Source of the DNA: Kumtagia sp963820075 | Lineage (GTDB): Bacteria > Pseudomonadota > Alphaproteobacteria > Rhizobiales > Rhizobiaceae | NCBI GenBank assembly: GCA_963820075.1 | Contig: CAWFYS010000013.1 | Span: 131,589 to 195,588, forward strand | DNA length: 64,000 bases | Direction: 5' to 3' | Shown: in pieces, positions 41,399 to 49,690 of the stretch | How positions within the stretch are numbered: the first letter of the stretch is position 1 | Layout of the letters: each line of letters starts with the position of its first letter | Notes under the pieces: generated by a model | Databases searched by the model: none | What the model was told of the DNA's origin: nothing | What the model saw: only the letters and a program-made list of their open reading frames with translations | Program-made: the position numbers and the translations under genes

Positions 41399-42058
41399 AT
41401 GGTGAGGTTGACGGCTTCAGGAAAAGAACCGGTCGGGCCCGAAGAGCCGAACCGTTCTGCGCGCAAGCGCAAGGCGATCCTCGACGCCGCCACGGAAGTG
41501 TTTCTGAGAGACGGCTATCTCGGCACCAACATGGACGAAATCGCCGCACTGTCGGAAGTGTCGAAGCAGACCGTCTACAAGCATTTCGCCAGCAAGGAGG
41601 CGCTGTTTGTCGAGATCGTGAGCAGCATGACCACGCGGGCCGGCGACTCGGTCCACACCGAGATTGAACTCGAAGAGGGCGGAGACCTAAGCGCCTATCT
41701 TCAGGATTATGCGTTTCGGCAGCTCAGCGTGGTGCTGACGCCGCGCGTGATGCAGTTGCGCCGTCTGGTCATTGGCGAGGTCAGCCGCTTCCCGGAATTG
41801 GCGAAGGTTCTCTACGAACGCGGACCCATGCGTGCGATTGGCGCGCTCGCGGCGACTTTCGAGCGCCTGGCCGCGCGCGGTCTGCTGGCGGTCGACGATC
41901 CCATGGTCGCGGCCGGCCAATTCAACTGGCTCATCATGTCCGCCCCCTTGAACCAGGCAATGCTGCTGGGAGACGGCGCAATACCGAAGCCGGCGGAGCT
42001 TCGCCGGCATGCGGCGGAAGGCGTGCGCGTTTTCCTTGCGGCATACGGCAGGAGATAG
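41399..42058 (+). CDS. TetR/AcrR family transcriptional regulator
   Basis: A 219-residue protein starting MVRLTASGKEPVGPEEPN at 41399, AGGG upstream; the longer frame from 41285 crosses the operators and is rejected. The TetR helix-turn-helix spans RKAILDAATEVFLRDGYLGT to EVSKQTVYKHFASKEALFVE. The C-terminal ligand domain matches the AefR/TetR_C type (LRRLVIGEVSRFPELAKVLY). It should bind the twin palindromes at 41309-41352 and repress itself and the hydrolase-VOC pair. Confidence 0.92.
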   Translation: MVRLTASGKEPVGPEEPNRSARKRKAILDAATEVFLRDGYLGTNMDEIAALSEVSKQTVYKHFASKEALFVEIVSSMTTRAGDSVHTEIELEEGGDLSAYLQDYAFRQLSVVLTPRVMQLRRLVIGEVSRFPELAKVLYERGPMRAIGALAATFERLAARGLLAVDDPMVAAGQFNWLIMSAPLNQAMLLGDGAIPKPAELRRHAAEGVRVFLAAYGRR

Positions 42059-42298
42059 AAATGGTTCGGTCGAGATGTCGAATGCCCATAGTCGTCCTGC
42101 GGCGGTGCCTCGGGTCCGCAGGGCTCCGGTAGCCCTGTGGCTAACGCGATTGCAAGCTCCCGCCGGAGCGGCCGCGCCACACGAACATCCCGATCGCTTC
42201 CGCAAGAACGGGTTTCCTATTTGTGGAACATTCACGAGCCGGCAGGCAGATGAGCCAGCACGGCCATCGGGCTTTGCATCTGACTGTTGCCGCGCGCG

Positions 42299-42404
42299 CT
42301 AAGCAGGTTCCGGAAAAGTGTGTCACGGTTTTCCGACGGAAACCTGCGGCAAAACAAGAGGCTAAGCAGGCGAAGCGTGGGCGATGCCAAGCAAGTCTGC
42401 TTAG
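42299..42404 (-). repeat. Dispersed ~105-bp repeat, copy D
   Basis: CTAAGCAGGTTCCGGAAAAG to AAGCAAGTCTGCTTAG. A few bases differ from copy C (GACGGAAACC, GCGGCAAAAC, and a 4-base longer GATGCCAAGC). Its right terminus CTTAG overlaps the antitoxin gene and provides its TAA stop. Confidence 0.8.
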
Positions 42405-42856
42405 GCTGCTGCCCGCAGCCACGCGTCGTCGGCGCGCTCCAGATCGAGTTGTATGTCGCACAGTTGGGCGTCGAGATCGCTCATATCCTCAAGCATTTGC
42501 CGGACATTTTCCGCGCCGTCGATGCTATCGGCATACAGCAGGCGCATCAGGCGTTCGGCGGGCCTGCTGCCGACCGGTTTGTCTCGTGCTTTCTCCCACT
42601 TGGCCACACTCTGTTCGTTCGAGCCAATGAGATCGGCGAGTGTCTTTTGCGACAGGTCGAGTTCCCGGCGGAGGAAGCGGAATTCGGCTCCGTTGAGCAG
42701 CCGGGGCAGGGCGATCAGACTGCGCCCGATGAACCGATGAAGGTCATCAACATGGTCGATCGCGAAGAGCTCTCCGTAGTTTGGGTGCTGCTCGATCATG
42801 TAGCCGTTCAAGAGCCACACGTTGTCGAGGCCGCATTCGGTGTAGTGATATCTCAT
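42401..42856 (-). CDS. Xre-type antitoxin / regulator (MqsA-like)
   Basis: A 151-residue protein, MRYHYTECGLDNVWLLNGY, with a helix-turn-helix RFLRRELDLSQKTLADLIGS ... NEQSVAKWEKARDK near residues 58-92. The N-terminal domain and HTH resemble MqsA-type antitoxin regulators, but no CxxC zinc pairs are seen. It lies 10 bases downstream of the DUF4258 gene, forming a toxin-first pair. The stop codon falls in the end of the dispersed repeat, so the extreme C-terminus (LRAAA) may be altered. Confidence 0.85.
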   Translation of the reverse strand: MRYHYTECGLDNVWLLNGYMIEQHPNYGELFAIDHVDDLHRFIGRSLIALPRLLNGAEFRFLRRELDLSQKTLADLIGSNEQSVAKWEKARDKPVGSRPAERLMRLLYADSIDGAENVRQMLEDMSDLDAQLCDIQLDLERADDAWLRAAA

Positions 42857-42866
42857 ACCTTGATCC

Positions 42867-43190
42867 TCAAAGCGGAATCGCCGTGATGACGATGATCCGT
42901 TCCTCCCATTCGAGAGCCGCCACGACTCTCAACTGCTCTCCTGCCATATGGCGCAAAATTTCCGCCTGCCAATTCCCGTGCATATTGAGGACGGGGTCGG
43001 TCTGAACACTTCCTTTCTCCAGACACCGGTTGATCATCGCCGGAGATATATGCCGTTCGGGATGATCAAAACGGGCATGCCGCGTCAGCCTGACCGATCC
43101 GGCAGCGAGCAGTTTGAGAACTTCGTTCTTGAAATCGACACGCGACAATTTTCCGGGCTGAACCATCCGAAAGTTTACTATCTTAGCCAC
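42867..43190 (-). CDS. DUF4258 protein, probable toxin
   Basis: A 107-residue protein from GTG 43190 (an ATG at 43166 is an alternative). The DUF4258 pattern shows in VRLTRHARFDHPERHISPAM, CLEKGSVQTDP and LRVVAALEWEERIIVITAI. DUF4258 proteins have a BECR-like or RelE-like small fold and are proposed ribonucleases. Paired with an Xre antitoxin and preceded by a palindrome, it fits a type II toxin-antitoxin operon. Confidence 0.82.
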   Translation of the reverse strand: MAKIVNFRMVQPGKLSRVDFKNEVLKLLAAGSVRLTRHARFDHPERHISPAMINRCLEKGSVQTDPVLNMHGNWQAEILRHMAGEQLRVVAALEWEERIIVITAIPL

Positions 43191-43218
43191 GGCCTGCCGC
43201 TTCGGCTTTTTCTCGCAT

Positions 43219-43237
43219 ACCTATCTATCGTATAGGT
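43219..43237. promoter_or_regulatory. Palindrome upstream of the toxin-antitoxin pair
   Basis: ACCTAT (43219-43224) and ATAGGT (43232-43237) flank a 7-base CTATCGT spacer, 29 bases before the DUF4258 start. Operators of this size and place are typical for antitoxin autoregulation. The region is also AT-richer than its surroundings, consistent with a promoter. Confidence 0.6.
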
Positions 43238-43571
43238 TATCATAGCGGTGTTGTCAAAGACGATGCGCGTGAGAAGACCACGCATACGGTGGGCGCTCAG
43301 GCTTACGGCACGCAAAAGCGCGAACGGGCAATCGGCTTCCCGACCACGCATTGATTAAGGTTCAGTGGTGGTCGGGTTGTTCGCGCGTTTGCCGCAGTCT
43401 GCTGGGGCGGAGCGGAGGGAGGGGTGCCAGGTGCCAAAAAAAAGGCGGAGAGTGGTCCGCTAGCCCGAATTGCTAGTCCCTGTCTCAACTGAGGTGATTT
43501 GACACCGCCGCACGGGTCCGGCATGAGCGGCAGCGAAAAAGATCCCGCAAGAAGGACGTTCGATTCAGACC
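43238..43571. other. serS upstream gap with a two-tier hairpin
   Basis: No gene is seen in these 334 bases. An outer pair (43312-43325 with 43379-43392, 13 of 14 matches) and an inner pair CCCGACCAC (43339-43347) with GTGGTCGGG (43368-43376) form a stacked hairpin. It is about 180 bases before serS. It could be an RNA leader structure or the relic of a small mobile unit. An eight-A run follows at about 43437-43444. Confidence 0.45.
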
Positions 43572-44877
43572 ATGTTCGATATCCGATGGATCCGCGAGAA
43601 GCCGCAGGCCCTGATCGACGCACTGGTTAAGCGCCAGTGGTCGGAGGAGGAGGCGCGCTCGACCGTCGAAGGCGTGCTGTTGTTGGACGAGCAGCGCCGC
43701 GCTCATCTCGGCGAGCTGCAGGTCAAGCAGGAGCGCCGCAACAACGCCTCGCGCGAGATCGGCAATGCCATGCGCGCCGGCAACATGGCGCTCGCCGAGG
43801 CGCTGAAGCTCGAAGTCAACGCGATCAAGGCGTTTCTTTCGGCCGCGGAGCAGACGGAGCGCGACAATGACGCGGCGCTGAATGACGCGCTCGCCGTCAT
43901 TCCCAATGCGCCGCTCGACGAGGTGCCGGTCGGCAGGGACGAGCACGACAATGTCGAGGTCCGCCGGGTCGGCGCGGTGCGGGCGCGCTCGAACTGGACG
44001 AGGGAGCATTTCGAGATCGGCGAAGCGCTCGGCCTCATGGATTTCGAGCGCGCGGCAAAACTCTCCGGCGCCCGCTTCACCGTGCTGAAGGGCCAGCTCG
44101 CCCGGCTCGAACGCGCGCTCGGCCAGTTCATGCTCGATCTTCACACCAGCGAACACGGCTACACGGAAGTGCAGCCGCCGCTCCTGGTGCGCGACGAAGT
44201 GCTTTACGGCACCGGCAGCCTGCCCAAATTCGAGGAGGACCTGTTCTTCGTGCGGCATGGCGAGGGCCGGCTGGGCCTGATCCCGACCTCCGAGGTGCCG
44301 CTGACCAACCTCGTCCGCGAAGAAATCCTGCGCCACGACGAACTGCCGCTGCGCTTCACCGCGCTCACGCCCTGCTTCCGCTCGGAGGCGGGTTCGGCCG
44401 GGCGCGACACGCGCGGCATGCTGCGCCAGCACCAGTTCTACAAGGTCGAGCTGGTCTCGATCACCGACCAGGAATCCTCGCTCGCCGAGCATGAGCGCAT
44501 GACCCAATGCGCCGAGGAAGTGCTGATAGCGGCTCGGCCTGCCGTTCCGCACGATCACGCTGTGTACCGGCGACATGGGCTTCCAATCGCGCAAGACCTA
44601 CGACATCGAGGTCTGGCTGCCGGGCCAGGACGCCTATCGCGAAATCTCGTCCTGTTCGGTCTGCGGCGACTTCCAGGCGCGGCGCATGGATGCGCGCTAC
44701 CGCCCGAAGGACGAAAAGGCGACCCGCTTCGTCCATACGCTCAACGGCTCCGGCGTCGCCGTCGGCCGGGCGCTGATTGCCGTCATCGAGAATTATCAGA
44801 ACCAGAACGGCTCAATAAGCATTCCTGAAGCATTGCGTCCCTATATGAATGGCCTGGAAAGGATAGGGGCTGCCTGA
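43572..44877 (+). CDS. serS: Seryl-tRNA synthetase, frameshifted
   Basis: From ATG 43572, MFDIRWIREKPQALIDALVK, the N-terminal coiled-coil arm is followed by the class II core: motif 2 around LTPCFRSEAGSAGRDTRGML. The frame breaks at 44523-44532 after CAEEVL. Removing one base (for example of the GG at 44531-44532) restores GLPFRTITLCTGDMGF, TYDIEVWLPGQ and motif 3 GSGVAVGRALIAVIENYQ, ending PYMNGLERIGAA at 44877, about 434 residues. It charges tRNA-Ser and is essential, so the break is almost surely a read error. surE follows after 2 bases. Confidence 0.95.
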
Positions 44878-44879
44878 CC

Positions 44880-45641
44880 GTGCGCATTCTCCTGACCAAT
44901 GACGACGGCGTTCATGCCGAAGGCCTGCGCTGCCTGGAGCGCGTGGCACGCACGCTGAGCGACGATGTGTGGGTGGTCGCGCCGGAAGCCGACCAGTCCG
45001 GCTTCGCGCATTCGCTGTCGCTTTCCGAGCCCTTGCGCCTGCGCCAGCTCGACGACCGCCATTTCGCGGTGCGCGGCACGCCGACCGACTGCGTCATCAT
45101 GGGCGTGAAGAATATTCTGCCCGAGCCGCCGGATCTGATCCTGTCCGGCGTCAATTCGGGCTCCAACGTCGCCGACGACATCACCTATTCGGGCACCGTC
45201 GCCGGCGCGATGGAAGGAACGCTGCTCGGCATTCGCTCGATCGCGCTGAGCCAGGCCTATCGCGTGCGGGAGGGCGTGGGTCGCGACGTACCGTGGGAAA
45301 CGACGGAAGCGCATGCGCCGGCCTTGCTGGGCAGGCTGCTCGCCGTCGACCTGCCTGCCGGCGTCTTTCTCAACGTGAATTTTCCGAACGCGGCGCCCGA
45401 GGATGTCGAAGGCGTCACCGTCGCCGCGCAAGGCAAGCTGGCCTATGGCATGTGGGTGGAGGAGCGCGCCGATGGCCGCGGCTTCCCCTACTACTGGCTG
45501 CGATTCGGCCGGGAGACGACGGCGCCGCGCGCCGGCACCGACCTTCACGCGCTGGGCAGCCGGAAGATTTCGGTGACGCCGCTGAAGCTCGACCTCACCG
45601 CCCACGAAGTGCGCGACCAACTCACGAAGGCGCTGGCATGA
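44880..45641 (+). CDS. surE: 5'/3'-nucleotidase SurE
   Basis: A 253-residue protein from GTG 44880. The SurE metal site is clear: MRILLTNDDGVHAEGL, APEADQSGFAHSLS, and SGVNSGSNVADDITYSGTVA. It dephosphorylates nucleoside monophosphates and helps survival in stationary phase. It is two bases after serS and overlaps pcm by ATGA, the widespread serS-surE-pcm order. Confidence 0.95.
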   Translation: MRILLTNDDGVHAEGLRCLERVARTLSDDVWVVAPEADQSGFAHSLSLSEPLRLRQLDDRHFAVRGTPTDCVIMGVKNILPEPPDLILSGVNSGSNVADDITYSGTVAGAMEGTLLGIRSIALSQAYRVREGVGRDVPWETTEAHAPALLGRLLAVDLPAGVFLNVNFPNAAPEDVEGVTVAAQGKLAYGMWVEERADGRGFPYYWLRFGRETTAPRAGTDLHALGSRKISVTPLKLDLTAHEVRDQLTKALA

Positions 45642-46283
45642 CGACGCGACCGCGAGGGTTTCGCCGCCTTCATGCTGCGTCTGCGCGGCCGCGGCGGTGT
45701 CGGCAAGGAGATCGTCGCGGCCTTCGAGGCGACGCCGCGCGCGGCCTTTCTGCCCGGGCAATTCCATGACATCGCCTGGTCCGACCGCATGCTGCCGATC
45801 GAATGCGGCGAGGCCATCGAGGGCACCGACCTTCAGGCGCTCGTCATCGCGGCGCTGCGCATCGAACCGGGCAGCCGCGTCCTGGAGGTCGGCACCGGCT
45901 CGGGCTATACGGCCGGGGTCATTTCCCGCCTGGCCGGCCGCATAACCACGCTCGACCGCTACAAGACGCTGGTCGACCAGGCGCGCCAGCGCTTCGAGCG
46001 GTTCGGCATCCAGAACGTGTATGTGCGGCAGGGCGACGGCTCGAGCGGGCTCGCGGCCGAAGGTCCGTTCGATCGGATCGTCGTCTGGGCGGCCTTCGAC
46101 AGCCATCCGCGAATCTTCGTCGACCAGTTGTCGTCCGGCGGCACGATGGTGGCGGCGATCGGCCCGGAGGAAGAGCGGCAGGTTCTGGTGCGCCTGACCA
46201 AGGTCGGCAGCCGCTTCGAGCGCGAGGACATCGGCGAGGTTCGCTTCCAGCCCATCGCCAGGGGTCTCGCCGCCGTGCTCTGA
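45638..46283 (+). CDS. pcm: Protein-L-isoaspartate O-methyltransferase, frameshifted near the start
   Basis: The SAM-binding motif LEVGTGSGYTAGVISRLAG and the PCMT pattern (RMLPIECGEAIE, FDRIVVWAAF) are intact in the frame ending at 46283. The likely start is the ATG at 45638 overlapping surE (MTTRPR). Removing one G of the GGG at 45656-45658 joins it to GFAAFMLRLRGRG. A start at ATG 45672 is possible without repair but has no ribosome site. It repairs isoaspartyl residues in aged proteins. Confidence 0.9.
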
Positions 46284-46378
46284 AGGGCAGGGCGGAAATT
46301 AAGAAACCGGCACGTTCGCCCCGCTCCTTAACCGGCCGGTAACATTAACGCGCTTTAATCAGCAAAGTTGTTCTAGTA

Positions 46379-47833
46379 ATGCAGGTTGGTGCGATGCTGG
46401 TGAGTGTATTGCGGTCAGACAGGCGCAAGCTTTGGCGTGGCGCGGCTCTTCTGCTGGTAACGGGGGTGACGGCGGGATGCAGTTCCCAGTCGTCGCGGTT
46501 CGGCGGCCTCGACGACATCTTCACCGGCTCGACGACGAATCAGCGTCAGATCATCAACAATGAGAGCCAGCCTCATCCCGGCTCCGCCCAGCGGGTTGCC
46601 GCCGCTCCGGTGGATAGCGCGCCGACAGGCCCGGTGAACCGGGGCAGCCTGCCGCCGGTTTCATCGCAACGCGCGACGGCCGCCATGCCTTCCTCGCCGG
46701 CGCCGGGCACAGCCCCGGCGATGGCCTCGGTCCAGCCGCAAGTGCCGGCGGAAGCCGGCGACCCGGCCGGCTGGTCGCGCGCCGGCGGAACCCAGGTCAC
46801 TGCCAGGCAAGGCGAGACCGTCTACAATTTGTCGCGGCGCTTCGGCGTGCCCGCGAACGTGATCGCCAAGGTGAACGGATTGCCGGAGGCGGGCAGCCTC
46901 CAGGCGGGCCAGAAGCTGGTCATCCCGACCTATGTCTATTCCAACCGGGCGCCCGTCTCGGCGCCCGACAACAACCCGAACGTCGCCGGGGCAAGATCCT
47001 CGACCGGGACGAAATCGGATGTCCCCACCAGCAAGGTGCCGATGCCGGCGCAGTCGCCCGACAAGACTCTGGCGACCCTGCCGCAGGCGCCGAAGGTGAA
47101 GAATGGTGCGGCGACATCGGCCTCCGCCGGACTGAGCGCGTCCAGCAATGGCAAGGCGGGCGCCTACACTGTGCAGGACGGCGATACGCTGACGCGGATA
47201 GCCAGGAAGACCGGCGTAAGCGTCGCCGCGCTCAAGGCCGCGAACGGCATGCAGGACGGCACCCTGCGAATCGGCCAGACACTGAAGGTGCCGGGCTCCG
47301 GGGGCAAGGCCACCGCCGCCGTCGACCAGACGCGGACCGCCGCCGTGCCGCCGGCGGCAAAGGCCGGCCAGGAAGAAAACCTCGCGGCCGATGTTCCGGT
47401 CAGGAAGGCCGACAAGGTGATCGAACAGGCCGAGAAGGATCCCGAAAAGGCGCCGAATTCGACCGGGATCGATCGCATGCGCTGGCCGGTGCGCGGCAAG
47501 GTGATTTCGTCCTACGGCAAGGGCGCCGCGAAGGACGGCATCGACATTGCCGTGCCGGCGGGAACGCCGGTCAAGGCGGCCGAAAATGGCGTGGTGATCT
47601 ATGCCGGAGACGGCCTCAAGGAATTCGGCAACACCGTGCTGGTGCGTCACGAAAACGGGCTGGTCACCGTCTACGGCCATGCCAGCGAGCTCAAGGTTCA
47701 GCGCGGCCAGAAGGTCAAGCGCGGCGACGACATCGCTGTCTCCGGCATGAGCGGCAGCGCCGATGCGCCGAAACTGCACTTCGAGGTTCGCAAGAACTCC
47801 ACGCCGGTCGATCCGGCGACCTATCTCGAATAG
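46379..47833 (+). CDS. LysM-LytM lipoprotein (NlpD/DipM-like), degenerate M23 domain
   Basis: A 484-residue lipoprotein: lipobox VTAGC near residue 34, a Pro/Ser/Ala-rich linker, LysM domains near 138-184 and 260-304, and a C-terminal LytM (M23) domain near 375-480. In the LytM core the first zinc His of HxxxD is replaced (AAKDGIDIAVP), while YGHAS and LHFEVR remain. This matches NlpD/DipM-type factors that activate amidases rather than cut peptidoglycan. It is expected in the outer membrane facing the periplasm, helping cell separation. It follows serS-surE-pcm, the conserved place of nlpD. Confidence 0.88.
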   Translation: MQVGAMLVSVLRSDRRKLWRGAALLLVTGVTAGCSSQSSRFGGLDDIFTGSTTNQRQIINNESQPHPGSAQRVAAAPVDSAPTGPVNRGSLPPVSSQRATAAMPSSPAPGTAPAMASVQPQVPAEAGDPAGWSRAGGTQVTARQGETVYNLSRRFGVPANVIAKVNGLPEAGSLQAGQKLVIPTYVYSNRAPVSAPDNNPNVAGARSSTGTKSDVPTSKVPMPAQSPDKTLATLPQAPKVKNGAATSASAGLSASSNGKAGAYTVQDGDTLTRIARKTGVSVAALKAANGMQDGTLRIGQTLKVPGSGGKATAAVDQTRTAAVPPAAKAGQEENLAADVPVRKADKVIEQAEKDPEKAPNSTGIDRMRWPVRGKVISSYGKGAAKDGIDIAVPAGTPVKAAENGVVIYAGDGLKEFGNTVLVRHENGLVTVYGHASELKVQRGQKVKRGDDIAVSGMSGSADAPKLHFEVRKNSTPVDPATYLE

Positions 47834-47893
47834 AATCGGTCCGGCGGCCCATCTCGAGCGGATACGGTTTGCACGCCGGCGCGGCGGGACCGG

Positions 47894-48769
47894 TCAATCC
47901 TTCAGGGGCCTGCCCAGCCGGCCGGCGAGATCCTGGATGAACTGCCACGCGACGCGGCCGGAGCGGCTGCCGCGCGTCGTCGCCCATTCCAGCGCCTCGG
48001 CGCGCAGCGTCTCCGGATCGATCGTGTCGAGGCCGTGGTAGCGGGCGTAACCGCCGATCATCTCCAGATATTCGTCCTGAGAACATTTGTGGAAGCCGAG
48101 CCACAGGCCGAACCGGTCCGACAGCGAGACTTTTTCCTCGACCGCCTCGGAAGGGTTGATCGCCGTCGACCGTTCGTTCTCGATCATGTCGCGCGGCAGC
48201 AGATGCCGGCGGTTGGACGTGGCGTAGAAGATGACATTCGCCGGCCGACCCTCGACGCCGCCTTCGAGCGCGGCCTTGAGTGATTTGTAGGACGTGTCGT
48301 CGTGGTCGAAGGAGAGGTCGTCGCAAAACAGGATGAAGCGGTGCGCCGACCTTTTCAGGATCGCCATCAGCCTGGGCAGACTGTCGATGTCCTCGCGGTG
48401 AATTTCGACCAGCTTGAGCGGGCTCCCGGAAGCACCCTGGCCGACAGTGGCGTGCGCGGCCTTGACCAGCGAGGACTTGCCCATGCCGCGGGCGCCCCAC
48501 AAAAGGACGTTGTTGGCGGGCAGGCCGGCGGCGAAGCGCCGCGTGTTGTCGACGAGGATGTCGCGCACCCGGTCGACGCCGCGGATCAGGCTGATGTCGA
48601 CGCGATTGACGCGGCGCACCGGCTCCAGCACGCTTTGTTCGGCCGCCCAGACGAAGCAGTCGGCGCCGTCGAGGTCGGTCTCCGGCACCGGCGGCGGTGC
48701 GATCCGGCCGACGGCCTCGATCAGCCTGTCGAGTTTCTCCGAGAGCATTCGCAGGGATGAATTCGGCAT
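47894..48769 (-). CDS. DUF815 ATP-binding protein
   Basis: A 291-residue AAA-like ATPase: Walker A GARGMGKSS near residues 92-100, Walker B FILFCDDLSF, and ATSNRRHLLPRDM. These match DUF815 (PF05673). The protein is cytosolic with no partner identified. A frame on the same strand extending to 49619 runs through a large inverted repeat and yajC and is rejected. Confidence 0.92.
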   Translation of the reverse strand: MPNSSLRMLSEKLDRLIEAVGRIAPPPVPETDLDGADCFVWAAEQSVLEPVRRVNRVDISLIRGVDRVRDILVDNTRRFAAGLPANNVLLWGARGMGKSSLVKAAHATVGQGASGSPLKLVEIHREDIDSLPRLMAILKRSAHRFILFCDDLSFDHDDTSYKSLKAALEGGVEGRPANVIFYATSNRRHLLPRDMIENERSTAINPSEAVEEKVSLSDRFGLWLGFHKCSQDEYLEMIGGYARYHGLDTIDPETLRAEALEWATTRGSRSGRVAWQFIQDLAGRLGRPLKD

Positions 48770-48845
48770 GAGTCGGACCCGGGCGTTTCGTTCGGCAAAG
48801 CGATACGCGAATCCGCAGGCCGAGATAAGTGGGAGCGCCCGCTAG

Positions 48846-49105
48846 AGGAAGTTGCGGTTGGATTGAATCATTCTGTTTCTCGGACGGCGCGGCGATCCAC
48901 CAGGAGGGTCGCGAAGGTCGTACCGGTGGTACGGCCGAGCGACCCGACGCCGTGGGCGCGCCCGCCGCCCGGAAACCCGGAGGGCCGGGCCGGTTTGGGC
49001 CAAATCCATCGGGCTTCGGCTCGGCCGTACCACCGGTACGACCTTCGCCGTGACCTTGACCCAAACCGTCGCCGGCAGAATGGTTCAATCCAATCGCAAA
49101 TTGCT
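48846..49105. repeat. Long imperfect inverted repeat, MITE-like
   Basis: Outer arms of 22 bases (48854-48875 and 49076-49097) match at 20 of 22, with further partial matches outside. Inner arms of 28 bases (48913-48940 and 49019-49046) are perfectly complementary, centred on GTACCGGTGGTAC. The spacer of about 78 bases is GC-rich. The unit lies in the 533-base gap 48770-49302 that holds no gene. The symmetry suggests a non-autonomous mobile element or a very long hairpin RNA. Confidence 0.75.
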
Positions 49106-49215
49106 CGACAGCGGCGGGAACGACCGCGGCCCAGCCTGTCGGGCAAGGATGCCGCAACAGGCCGTCGAAAACGGGCGGGCACCACGAAATCCGGCGATCC
49201 GCCCTTTCAGGCCCG

Positions 49216-49243
49216 TTGCATTGGCGTTTCGACCGACTATATT
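49216..49243 (+). promoter_or_regulatory. Candidate promoter for yajC-secDF
   Basis: TTGCAT (49216-49221) and TATATT (49238-49243) are separated by 16 bases and lie 60 bases before the yajC start. The match to the sigma-70 consensus is fair; no second evidence is available. Confidence 0.4.
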
Positions 49244-49302
49244 CCGCCAAACTTTCGACCGGCCCCGCGTGGCCCTTTTTCCTAGTTTCAGGAGCAGATT
49301 GC

Positions 49303-49638
49303 ATGATCGTGACGCCGGCATACGCACAAGGCGCGGGCGCGACCCCGGATATGTTCATCAGTATCCTGCCGTTCGTCCTGATTTTCGTGATCATGTATTT
49401 CCTGATCATCCGCCCGCAGCGAACCCAGTTGAAGAAGCGCTCCGAAATGCTGTCGGCGATCCGCAGGGGCGATACGGTGGTCACGGGCGGAGGCTTTGTC
49501 GGCAAGGTCACGAAGGTGATCGACGACAATGAACTCGAGATCGATCTCGGCGGCATGAAGGTGACCGCGCTGCGTTCCACCATCGCCGACGTGCGCGTCA
49601 AAGGCGAGCCCGTCGCCAATCAGAACGTCAAGAAATAA
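49303..49638 (+). CDS. yajC: Sec translocase accessory subunit YajC
   Basis: A 111-residue protein, MIVTPAYAQGAGATPD, AGGAG upstream. One membrane span (ILPFVLIFVIMYFLIIRPQ) is followed by the YajC motif RGDTVVTGGGFVGKVTKV. It binds SecDF at the inner membrane. The frame from 49216 is an unsupported extension. secDF follows after 52 bases. Confidence 0.95.
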   Translation: MIVTPAYAQGAGATPDMFISILPFVLIFVIMYFLIIRPQRTQLKKRSEMLSAIRRGDTVVTGGGFVGKVTKVIDDNELEIDLGGMKVTALRSTIADVRVKGEPVANQNVKK

Positions 49639-49690
49639 ACGCCATCGGGGACTAATCTCCCGATTTGGCCGCCGTACCGACTGAGGCATT

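Noticed and set aside
47715..49619. A 634-codon minus-strand frame over DUF815 and yajC
   Set aside because: It is antisense to yajC and the LytM gene, passes through the long inverted repeat, and is out of phase with the real DUF815 frame.
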